DNA from: CAYVSF01 sp046482855
GTDB taxonomy: Bacteria > Bacteroidota > Bacteroidia > Bacteroidales > UBA12077
DNA length: 5,055 nt
Direction of reading: 5' to 3'
NCBI GenBank assembly: GCA_046482855.1
Contig: JAWOEH010000035.1
Span: 1 to 5,055, forward strand
The notes under the pieces were generated by a model. The model was given only the letters and a program-made list of their open reading frames with translations, ran no database searches and was not told the DNA's origin. The number at the start of each line of letters is the position of its first letter. Position 1 is the first letter of the stretch. The position numbers and the translations under genes were made by a program. Positions 1 through 5,055 of this stretch are shown piece after piece.

Positions 1-582
1 CTGATGGGAAATATTACAGGGAACCACGACATTCCCCGGTTCATTAGTTATGCAGGTGGAGCTTTGAATTTTAATGAAGATGCGAAAGAAGCTGGCTGGA
101 ACCGCGATATTGAGGTAGAGGATACAACCGGATATTACCGGTTAGCCATGCTTACGGCTTTTAACATGACTGTTCCTGGCGTCCCCGTTATTTATTATGG
201 CGATGAAATTGGCATGCCCGGAGCCGGCGATCCGGATAATAGAAGAATGATGCGTTTTGAAGATCTTCCCGAACACGAAGCATGGGTAAAAGGAAAAACC
301 CGGAAACTTGTGCATTTGCGGCGTTCGCGCATGTCATTGATGTATGGCGATTATGAATTACTGCATGCCGAAAAAGACCTGTTGCTATACAAACGCACCT
401 ATTTTGGGGAGCAAACGCTGGTTGCATTTAACAAAAACAGCGAGCAAAAACAGCTAACTTTACCCTCGTCGGGAGAGGAAGCCAGTGAGTGGAAAGCACA
501 ATTCGGACATCAACTAAAAGAAAAACAGGGAGGATTATACCTCGAACTTCCCGCCTATACTTTTGAAGTGTTAACCAACTAG
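1..582 (+). CDS. GH13 alpha-amylase-family glycoside hydrolase, C-terminal part (5' end outside window)
   Basis: This is the 3' end of a gene that is already open at base 1; 193 codons and the TAG stop are visible. The protein would hydrolyse or rearrange alpha-glucosidic bonds in starch-like glucans. Near its left edge (residues 7-12 of the visible part) is GNHDIP, which fits GH13 conserved region IV; its Asp is the transition-state-stabilising residue. It is followed by VPGVPVIYYGDEIGMPG and GDPDNRRMMRF (about residues 58-83), the usual end of the TIM barrel in many GH13 enzymes. The last ~90 residues, with LLLYKRTYFGEQTLVAFN and a closing beta-rich stretch, look like the C-terminal beta-sandwich domain C. 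The nucleophile Asp and acid/base Glu lie upstream, so activity, subfamily and localisation cannot be judged here. The ATG at base 4 is internal and not a start. The gene ends 7 bases before a hairpin terminator and converges on the phosphofructokinase gene. The family call is firm; the exact specificity is unknown. Confidence 0.93.
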   Translation: MMGNITGNHDIPRFISYAGGALNFNEDAKEAGWNRDIEVEDTTGYYRLAMLTAFNMTVPGVPVIYYGDEIGMPGAGDPDNRRMMRFEDLPEHEAWVKGKTRKLVHLRRSRMSLMYGDYELLHAEKDLLLYKRTYFGEQTLVAFNKNSEQKQLTLPSSGEEASEWKAQFGHQLKEKQGGLYLELPAYTFEVLTN

Positions 583-589
583 AGGAAAG

Positions 590-622
590 AAACCCGGAGT
601 GAGGACTCCGGGTTTTATTTTT
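590..622 (+). terminator. Rho-independent terminator after the first GH13 gene, possibly bidirectional
   Basis: A perfect 11-bp stem is formed by 590-600 (AAACCCGGAGT) and 605-615 (ACTCCGGGTTT), with a GAGG tetraloop. On the + strand the stem runs into T4-A-T5 (613-622), a classic intrinsic terminator. Read on the - strand, the same hairpin is followed by TTTCTTTCCTCT, a weaker T-rich tail, so it may also stop transcripts of the convergent pfk gene, whose stop is at 644. Confidence 0.9.
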
Positions 623-643
623 CATAACTTCTATACTCAGGTA

Positions 644-1744
644 TTAATCGCCGAAACTAATTCCCACCCCACGTGCATTTCGCATGAGTGCTGTATCCAG
701 GGTAACATAGTTCGGACGGCTGATAGCATCTTTCAGTGGCACAGAGGTAATTTGAGGATGGCGATAAGAAACCATCTCGCCAAACTTTCCTTCCAGCACC
801 ATTTCAAATGCGCGCACACCAAACTGCGTAGCCAGTACGCGGTCGTAGGCAATGGGCACGCCACCACGCTGAATATGGCCCAATACAGTTTTACGCATAT
901 CGTATTCCAAGCCAGCCTCTTTAAGCTCCTGTACCAAGCGCGATGCTGCACCACTCAGGCGTTCGTTGTAATAACCCACCTCGTCACTCTCCTCGGTTGA
1001 GGCCGATTTTCCTGTAGCTTTTGCACCTTCGGCAATAACAATAATCACAAAGCCCCTGTCTTTAACAAAGCGCGAGTTAATCTTCTCTACAACTTTATCA
1101 ATATTATAGGGAATTTCCGGTAGCAGACAAATCTCAGCACCTCCGGCCACGGCAGCATTCAACGCAATCCAACCGGCATCGCGCCCCATCACTTCCAGTA
1201 TCTGCACGCGGTTATGACTGGCTGCTGTTGTAACCAGCTTATCGACCGATTCAGTAGCAATTTGCACAGCTGTTTGAAAGCCGAAAGTACTATCAGTAGC
1301 GGAAAGATCGTTATCGATAGTTTTAGGTACCCCGATAATATTGAGCCCTTTTTCGTAAAAAGCCTGTGAGATGCGTTGAGACCCATCACCGCCAATGTTA
1401 ATCACGGCTTCAACTCCCAGGTACTGCAACTTTCGGATCATCTCATCGGAGCGATCGACTGTTTCCCATGTGCCATCGGATTTTTTTACAGGCCAGGCAA
1501 ATGGGCCTCCTTTATTGGTTGTTTCCAGTATGGTACCACCGTGAAAATGAATTCCGGCTACGGATTTTTCGTCTAAAATCTTAATCTCAGTGGGTTCCCA
1601 CAATACGCCGTTAAAGGCTTGCATACTTCCCACCACTTCCCAATCGCGCTCCTGTGAAGCTCGTTTTACAACTGCGCGTATCACAGCGTTTAATCCGGGG
1701 CAATCACCACCAGCGGTGGCAACAAGTACTCTTCTCATTGGCAT
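644..1744 (-). CDS. pfkA: 6-phosphofructokinase, group III (Gly104/Lys124 type)
   Basis: Phosphorylates fructose 6-phosphate to fructose 1,6-bisphosphate in glycolysis, in the cytoplasm. Numbering from the ATG at 1744 (366 aa), the sequence shows GGDCPGLNAVIRA near residues 12-24 (nucleotide-binding N-terminus), GGDGS at 118-122, PKTIDND at 140-146 with catalytic Asp144, EVMGRDAGW around 184-192 (substrate-binding MGR), EGA near 239, and HIQRGG near 290-295 (fructose 6-phosphate contacts). Gly follows the GGD, as in ATP enzymes, but Lys precedes TIDND, as in pyrophosphate enzymes. This combination marks group III PFKs, known from Streptomyces and relatives. Classic bacterial PfkA is about 320 aa; group III members are around 340 aa, so this one is slightly long. 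Starts possible in frame are TTG 1750, ATG 1744 and ATG 1738. The ATGs are preferred, and 1738 gives the N-terminal spacing closest to family members. There is no Shine-Dalgarno; the leader is AT-rich. It is divergent from the second GH13 gene and convergent with the first. The phosphoryl donor (ATP or PPi) cannot be settled from sequence alone. Confidence 0.96.
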   Translation of the reverse strand: MPMRRVLVATAGGDCPGLNAVIRAVVKRASQERDWEVVGSMQAFNGVLWEPTEIKILDEKSVAGIHFHGGTILETTNKGGPFAWPVKKSDGTWETVDRSDEMIRKLQYLGVEAVINIGGDGSQRISQAFYEKGLNIIGVPKTIDNDLSATDSTFGFQTAVQIATESVDKLVTTAASHNRVQILEVMGRDAGWIALNAAVAGGAEICLLPEIPYNIDKVVEKINSRFVKDRGFVIIVIAEGAKATGKSASTEESDEVGYYNERLSGAASRLVQELKEAGLEYDMRKTVLGHIQRGGVPIAYDRVLATQFGVRAFEMVLEGKFGEMVSYRHPQITSVPLKDAISRPNYVTLDTALMRNARGVGISFGD

Positions 1745-1772
1745 AAACAATTATTTTAAATTTATTATTCTC

Positions 1773-1788
1773 GAATCAGGTATGATTC
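1773..1788. repeat. Small inverted repeat in the pfk leader
   Basis: GAATCA (1773-1778) and TGATTC (1783-1788) form a 6-bp inverted repeat around GGTA, followed at 1789-1796 by the palindrome AAGCGCTT. It lies about 30 bases upstream of the pfk start. It is short enough to occur by chance; it could be a weak operator or mRNA hairpin. No T-tract follows, so it is not a terminator. Confidence 0.25.
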
Positions 1789-1808
1789 AAGCGCTTAAAC
1801 TGATTATT

Positions 1809-1832
1809 ATTGTACGTGTAATTTCGTACAAT
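1809..1832. promoter_or_regulatory. Operator-like inverted repeat between pfk and the GH13 lipoprotein gene
   Basis: Two perfect 8-bp arms, ATTGTACG (1809-1816) and CGTACAAT (1825-1832), are separated by the 8-base spacer TGTAATTT. The symmetry and its place in the ~200-base divergent intergenic region suggest a binding site for a dimeric regulator. It sits just upstream of a possible -7 box at 1837-1844 and would cover the -33 region of a promoter reading into the GH13 gene, so a bound protein could block or recruit polymerase there. Which regulator binds is unknown; none is encoded in the window. As RNA it could form only a modest stem without a U-tract, so termination is not supported. Confidence 0.5.
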
Positions 1833-1844
1833 TTTGTATCTTTA
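1810..1844 (+). promoter_or_regulatory. Possible Bacteroidetes-type promoter for the GH13 lipoprotein gene
   Basis: TATCTTTA at 1837-1844 matches the Bacteroidetes -7 consensus TAnnTTTG at all but the last fixed base. A TTG at 1810-1812 lies upstream near where the -33 element is expected, though the spacing is about three bases longer than usual. A transcript would begin near 1850, giving a leader of roughly 100 bases to the preferred GH13 start at 1947. The -33 element coincides with the left arm of the inverted repeat. The -7 part is plausible; the whole promoter is uncertain. No convincing match was found on the opposite strand for pfk. Confidence 0.35.
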
Positions 1845-1946
1845 AGAGTTGATTTAGAACTGCCCAGTTCCCTGTAAAAATAAGAAAAACACCGGACTAT
1901 GACAATTATATTCGGTACGAAACAAAAGAAAAAACATCCTTTTATT

Positions 1947-3314
1947 ATGCACAAGATGAAACATCTAACCATCCTTGCTGTCGCCTTGATAATAGCGACT
2001 TACACATTCAGTCTAACCGGCTGTAGTAATCCCACCAACCCACCCGAAAGTAATCGGGAAAAGGAAAAACCTGTAGCCTGGTCGGAAGATGCGGCTATTT
2101 ACGAAGTTAACATCCGGCAATATACGCCCGAAGGGACTTTTAACGCTTTCCGAGAACATTTACCTCGACTAAAAGAGATGGGGACAGAAATTTTATGGCT
2201 AATGCCCATCCATCCCATTGGCGAAAAAAACCGCAAAGGTAAGTTGGGAAGCTATTATGCGGTTAAGGACTACCTGGGCGTAAACCCTAATTTTGGCACA
2301 GAGGAAGACTTTCGCGCGCTTGTAGACGAAGTACACAAACTGGACATGTATATCATCATCGATTGGGTGGCCAACCATACGGCCTGGGACAATGCCCTGA
2401 TTGAGGAACACCCCGATTGGTATACACGCAACGAGGAAGGTGAAGTTATTGCTCCTGTTGAGGACTGGAGCGATGTAGCCGACCTAAACTACAATAATGC
2501 CGAAGTGCATGATTATATGGTAAATGCATTAAAATACTGGGTTGAAGAATTTAATATTGATGGTTACCGCTGCGACGTTGCCGGAATGGTACCTACAGAA
2601 TTCTGGAACCGCGCACGCCTTGCCCTGGATTCGATAAAGCCTGTTTTTATGCTGGCTGAGGCCAATGACCCGGAACTACATAGAGCCTTTGATATGACCT
2701 ATGCCTGGGATCTTCACTTTATCTTCAACGAAGTGGCTCAAGGCAAAAAAGAGGCCGCCCACATTGTTACAAAACTCCGGGAAGGTCAGGAAAAATACCC
2801 CGAGAATGCTTATCGCATGCTCTTCACCTCCAATCATGATGAAAATAGCTGGAAAGGCGATGTATACGACCGCTTAGGCGAAGCTGTTCCAACCTTTGCT
2901 GCGCTCACCGTAGCCTTGCCCGGAATGCCATTGATTTACAGCGGACAGGAAGCCTGCCTGGATAAATCGTTGGCCTTTTTCGAAAAAGACAGTATTGCCT
3001 GGAAAAAATGCGACATGTTTGAGTTGTATAAAACATTGCTTCATGCCAAAAAAAGTAACCCCGCCTTATGGAACGGCGCCCACGGTGGCCAGATACAGCT
3101 TATTACACCGGAAGAGGAACCCAACTTATTGATCTTTACACGCGAAAAAGGCAAAAACAAGATATTGGCCATGTTTAATCTATCAGACGAACCACAAAGC
3201 TATCATATTCCTGAAGAATTGAAAGTCAGAGGATTTAAAAAGATTGTAGCTGATAAAAAGCTAAAACGTGAGGGCAAATTGGCTCCATGGGAATTCATGC
3301 TCTTTTCAAAATAA
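1947..3314 (+). CDS. GH13 alpha-amylase-family glycoside hydrolase, predicted lipoprotein
   Basis: A secreted, lipid-anchored enzyme expected to cleave alpha-glucans or maltooligosaccharides at the cell envelope. From the ATG at 1947 (455 aa), residues 4-23 form a charged-then-hydrophobic signal peptide ending in the lipobox LTGC, with the lipidated Cys at 26 and a flexible Pro/Asn/Glu-rich linker to about 42. The catalytic barrel follows. Region I is DWVANH (139-144). Region II is GYRCDVA (206-212), with nucleophile Asp210. Region III contains LAEAN, with acid/base Glu238. Region IV is SNHDEN (295-300), with Asp298 stabilising the transition state. The full catalytic triad is therefore present. 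MPLIYSGQE (about 327-335) closes the barrel, and the last ~80 residues form a short beta-rich C domain. Domain B is small, and no carbohydrate-binding module is visible. An in-frame ATG at 1899 would add 16 residues but make an unusually long n-region; ATG 1956 is also possible. The gene is monocistronic, since a terminator follows at once. Exact specificity (amylase, maltogenic, cyclomaltodextrinase-like) cannot be told. Confidence 0.93.
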   Translation: MHKMKHLTILAVALIIATYTFSLTGCSNPTNPPESNREKEKPVAWSEDAAIYEVNIRQYTPEGTFNAFREHLPRLKEMGTEILWLMPIHPIGEKNRKGKLGSYYAVKDYLGVNPNFGTEEDFRALVDEVHKLDMYIIIDWVANHTAWDNALIEEHPDWYTRNEEGEVIAPVEDWSDVADLNYNNAEVHDYMVNALKYWVEEFNIDGYRCDVAGMVPTEFWNRARLALDSIKPVFMLAEANDPELHRAFDMTYAWDLHFIFNEVAQGKKEAAHIVTKLREGQEKYPENAYRMLFTSNHDENSWKGDVYDRLGEAVPTFAALTVALPGMPLIYSGQEACLDKSLAFFEKDSIAWKKCDMFELYKTLLHAKKSNPALWNGAHGGQIQLITPEEEPNLLIFTREKGKNKILAMFNLSDEPQSYHIPEELKVRGFKKIVADKKLKREGKLAPWEFMLFSK

Positions 3315-3316
3315 CT

Positions 3317-3370
3317 AAAAAAAACCATCGATGGTGGCGGCTAAAACAACGTGCCACTGTCGATGGTTTT
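3317..3370. terminator. Bidirectional intrinsic terminator between convergent genes
   Basis: AAAACCATCGA (3321-3331) pairs with TCGATGGTTTT (3360-3370), 11 bp. After a 2x2 internal mismatch, GTGGC (3334-3338) pairs with GCCAC (3353-3357), closing a 14-base loop. On the - strand the hairpin is followed by eight Ts (complement of A8 at 3317-3324), a strong terminator for the GGDEF transcript. On the + strand the stem ends in TTTTATTA, a weaker but adequate tail, starting a few bases after the GH13 stop. It therefore probably serves both units. Confidence 0.88.
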
Positions 3371-3425
3371 ATTACAGAAACGATTACGCTTCACTTGCTG
3401 ATTTAGATTTCTCCACTACCAATAT

Positions 3426-4022
3426 TTATAAAGTGATGCCCACCAGGGCATTTTTTGTTTGCTTCGCTTCCATTAATGCTTCATCGGCTCGTTTTAACAA
3501 CCCCTCCATAGGCTCGCCGGCTGCAGGGGCAACCATCCCCATGCTTACCGTAAGCGATACTTGTTGCTCTTCTACCAGAAAAGGGTAGGCTGCAATTATT
3601 CGACGCAGTCGGTTACCTACCTCCAAGGCTTGCTGCAGATGAATATGCTGCAACAACAGAACAAACTCATCTCCCTGTTTATATCGAAAGATCATATCGT
3701 TGTGGCGCACATAGTTCTTCACGATATCCACAAGCTGCTCAAGTAAAGCATCGGCACGGGTGTAGCCAAAACGATCGTTCATGCTTTTAAACTGATCCAG
3801 ATCGAGAATACACAGCACAAATGTCTCCTCCTCGTAACGCCGATACTGTTCAAGAAGAGCCTTCAGTTGCTCGCGAAATTGTCTTTGATTGCCAATACCG
3901 AGCTCGTCGGCATAAGCAAGTTTCCGATACCGTACCAAACGGCGTTGTTGCATCCATGTGCCCAACAAAAAACCCATGACGGCAGCAAGCGCAAAGAATA
4001 TATAATTTGCAACTTCTGGCAT
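3426..4022 (-). CDS. Short membrane-anchored GGDEF-domain protein (diguanylate cyclase-like)
   Basis: Diguanylate cyclases join two GTP into the second messenger cyclic di-GMP. From the ATG at 4022 (198 aa), residues 5-24 form one hydrophobic membrane helix. A basic stretch (QQRRLVRYRK) follows, placing the rest in the cytoplasm by the positive-inside rule. The GGDEF domain fills about 38-195. It has DELGIGNQRQF (cf. DxLTGLxNRRxF), DLDQFKSMNDRFGY at 74-87 (metal-binding Asp74, guanine-binding Asn82 and Asp83), an RxxD inhibitory-site motif RHND at 106-109, the signature KQGDEF at 115-120, SMGMV near 160 and RADEALMEAK near 178. The signature departs from RYGGDEF: the first Gly is Gln and one residue is added before it, while the catalytic Asp-Glu pair is kept. 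Activity is therefore plausible but uncertain. No sensor domain is present. The start lies 3 bases after the stop of the upstream gene (TAATTGATG), implying translational coupling; a TTG at 4025 is an alternative start. Confidence 0.9.
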   Translation of the reverse strand: MPEVANYIFFALAAVMGFLLGTWMQQRRLVRYRKLAYADELGIGNQRQFREQLKALLEQYRRYEEETFVLCILDLDQFKSMNDRFGYTRADALLEQLVDIVKNYVRHNDMIFRYKQGDEFVLLLQHIHLQQALEVGNRLRRIIAAYPFLVEEQQVSLTVSMGMVAPAAGEPMEGLLKRADEALMEAKQTKNALVGITL

Positions 4023-4025
4023 CAA

Positions 4026-5055
4026 TTAGTGTTTTTTACTTTGTCGTAAAGGGAACTCTTTTTTCTGGAAATAATCGTAACGCATATTTTTGCCGGGTTC
4101 ATATACCAAGGCCATAATGCTATCTTGTCCCTCTTTAATGGTTGAATAATCGGCAAAGTCAAGGGTCCGGATAACGGCTTCAATTACACGCAAAGCCCCC
4201 GAATGGTCAGCCAGCACAACACGTTTCCCCAGGTTATCACGCACCAAATCGATAAAGCTTCGTGCAATACGCCAGTCAGCCTCAATAAGCGACTCTCCTT
4301 CGGGGTAATGATAGAATCGATTCTTAAGCATCCCTTTTACCGCAGCTTTTTTATCATCCTCGGTACCAGGCAGGTTTTTGCCATAAATCTCTATCATTTT
4401 TTTGGTCACATCTTTCTTAAATTTATGAGTTAAGGCACCGTATTTTTGGCTGTTCAACCCATAAACAGCATCGAAAGAAATATTTGTATAACCAGCATCC
4501 TGCAGAAAGTAACGGGCAGTTTGTTCGGTATTTTCCGATTCACTGCCAAACACCTGAATAGGACGATCCTTGGAGTAATTCCACAACGGATAGCCTTTTT
4601 CGTTCAATAAATCGACAATAACCTTAAAATCACGTCCCAATTCCTTAGCGGTTTCAATCCCCTCAGGTTTCAGACTGTTTCCCCTGGAACCACTAAGACG
4701 TCGGTTGTTTTGCCAGATGTCCCAATATCCGGAACCTACAAATTCAGGGTTATCGCCTCCCGATTCGTGTACCGACTTCCCATGGCGAATCATGATTACC
4801 TGGGTTTGATTTAAAGGAACATAGGCTTGGGGAAACAAAGGAATACCTTTTCCATTAGGTAGCCAAACAACCCCCTCTTGCATTATCAGGCCACTGCCAT
4901 CGTCGAGCTCCCGCCCGGTAGTACGTTTCTTACCTCCGGGATTTACCTCCATATCTTCTTCAGCTAAAACCAGCTTAGCACGGTAGCGCGTAAAGGATGC
5001 CCCGATTGCGGGAATATTTTTCCCGGCTAAAATATCACTAAACCGGGACAAAGAG
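4026..5055 (-). CDS. Histidine phosphatase superfamily (phosphoglycerate-mutase-like) protein, 5' end outside window
   Basis: The reading frame is open to the window edge, and the first available start would be a TTG at 5051, so the gene is treated as 5'-partial. Numbering from that TTG (341 aa), residues 84-337 carry a histidine-phosphatase fold. It has IMIRHGKS with Arg89 and phospho-acceptor His90, LKPEGIETAKELG (128-139, cf. LTxxGxxQAxxLG), PEGESLIEADWR at 250-261 with proton-donor Glu253, and LADHSGALR at 280-288 with the second catalytic His283. Family members transfer or remove phosphate from sugar phosphates, phosphoglycerate, nucleotides or proteins. The usual SxLxRxxxTA segment reads SESENTEQTA (170-179), so the conserved Arg appears to be Asn174. 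At least 80 residues precede the phosphatase domain and match no domain I recognise. A 6-phosphofructo-2-kinase fusion was considered but no kinase motif is visible. The stop is 3 bases before the GGDEF gene, forming an operon with it. The substrate is unknown. Confidence 0.85.
   Translation of the reverse strand, partial: SLSRFSDILAGKNIPAIGASFTRYRAKLVLAEEDMEVNPGGKKRTTGRELDDGSGLIMQEGVVWLPNGKGIPLFPQAYVPLNQTQVIMIRHGKSVHESGGDNPEFVGSGYWDIWQNNRRLSGSRGNSLKPEGIETAKELGRDFKVIVDLLNEKGYPLWNYSKDRPIQVFGSESENTEQTARYFLQDAGYTNISFDAVYGLNSQKYGALTHKFKKDVTKKMIEIYGKNLPGTEDDKKAAVKGMLKNRFYHYPEGESLIEADWRIARSFIDLVRDNLGKRVVLADHSGALRVIEAVIRTLDFADYSTIKEGQDSIMALVYEPGKNMRYDYFQKKEFPLRQSKKH

Noticed and set aside
599..1000. 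+ strand open frame of 133 codons overlapping the pfk 3' half
   Set aside because: It is the antisense shadow of pfk, begins inside the terminator hairpin and has no domain-like composition.
1773..1796. Inverted repeat and AAGCGCTT palindrome as a terminator or riboswitch
   Set aside because: The stem is only 6 bp, there is no T-tract, and no known riboswitch core is recognisable; kept only as a low-confidence repeat.
1590..1877. + strand open frame across the pfk 5' end and intergenic region
   Set aside because: Mostly antisense to the conserved PFK N-terminus, and the rest is AT-rich intergenic DNA containing the inverted repeat; no protein-like signal.
1899..1946. Upstream ATG at 1899 as the start of the GH13 lipoprotein
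   Set aside because: It is possible but would put the lipobox Cys at residue 42 with a long, mixed-charge n-region; ATG 1947 or 1956 gives a normal lipoprotein signal of 23-26 residues.
3331..3588. + strand open frame of 85 codons after the GH13 gene
   Set aside because: It starts within the bidirectional terminator stem and then runs antisense to the GGDEF gene.
4026..5051. TTG at 5051 as a true start of the phosphatase gene
   Set aside because: The frame remains open to the edge and the N-terminal stretch reads like the middle of a protein; TTG starts are rare, so the gene is reported as partial.
4026..5055. Bifunctional 6-phosphofructo-2-kinase/fructose-2,6-bisphosphatase, suggested by the nearby PFK
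   Set aside because: No P-loop kinase motif is visible in the available N-terminal part, the phosphatase segment lacks the usual second Arg, and the gene is in a separate transcription unit.

Overview
The window looks like a chromosomal segment of a Bacteroidetes (Bacteroidota) bacterium. The clues are moderate GC with A/T-rich gene starts that lack a Shine-Dalgarno sequence, a TAnnTTTG-like -7 box, a starch-type GH13 lipoprotein, and proteins of the Bacteroidota/marine heterotroph style. This taxonomic guess is inference from style, not from a marker gene.

Layout. (1) 1-582, + strand: the C-terminal end of a GH13 alpha-amylase-family enzyme whose start lies left of the window. (2) 590-622: a strong hairpin terminator shared with the convergent next gene. 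(3) 644-1744, - strand: a complete 6-phosphofructokinase with the Gly/Lys signature of the 'group III' (mixed-substrate type) PFKs. (4) About 1745-1946: a divergent regulatory region with an 8+8 bp inverted repeat and a possible Bacteroidetes promoter. (5) 1947-3314, + strand: a second, complete GH13 enzyme with a lipoprotein signal. (6) 3317-3370: a long bidirectional terminator between convergent genes. (7) 3426-4022 and 4026-5055, - strand: a tightly coupled gene pair, read right to left. The upstream member is a histidine-phosphatase-superfamily protein that is 5'-truncated by the window edge. The downstream member is a short membrane-anchored GGDEF protein.

How the genes fit together. 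Two GH13 enzymes flank a phosphofructokinase, which suggests an alpha-glucan-to-glycolysis neighbourhood: polysaccharide or maltodextrin is cleaved outside the cytoplasm, and the sugar then enters glycolysis at fructose 6-phosphate. The phosphatase/GGDEF pair is a separate transcription unit, closed off by its own terminator, with no visible functional link to the sugar genes.

No RNA gene, mobile element, CRISPR array or clearly novel system was seen. The points most worth a second look are the operator-like palindrome between pfk and the GH13 gene, the PFK active-site signature, the altered GGDEF motif (KQGDEF, one residue longer than usual), and the phosphatase in which a normally conserved phosphate-pocket arginine appears to be asparagine.
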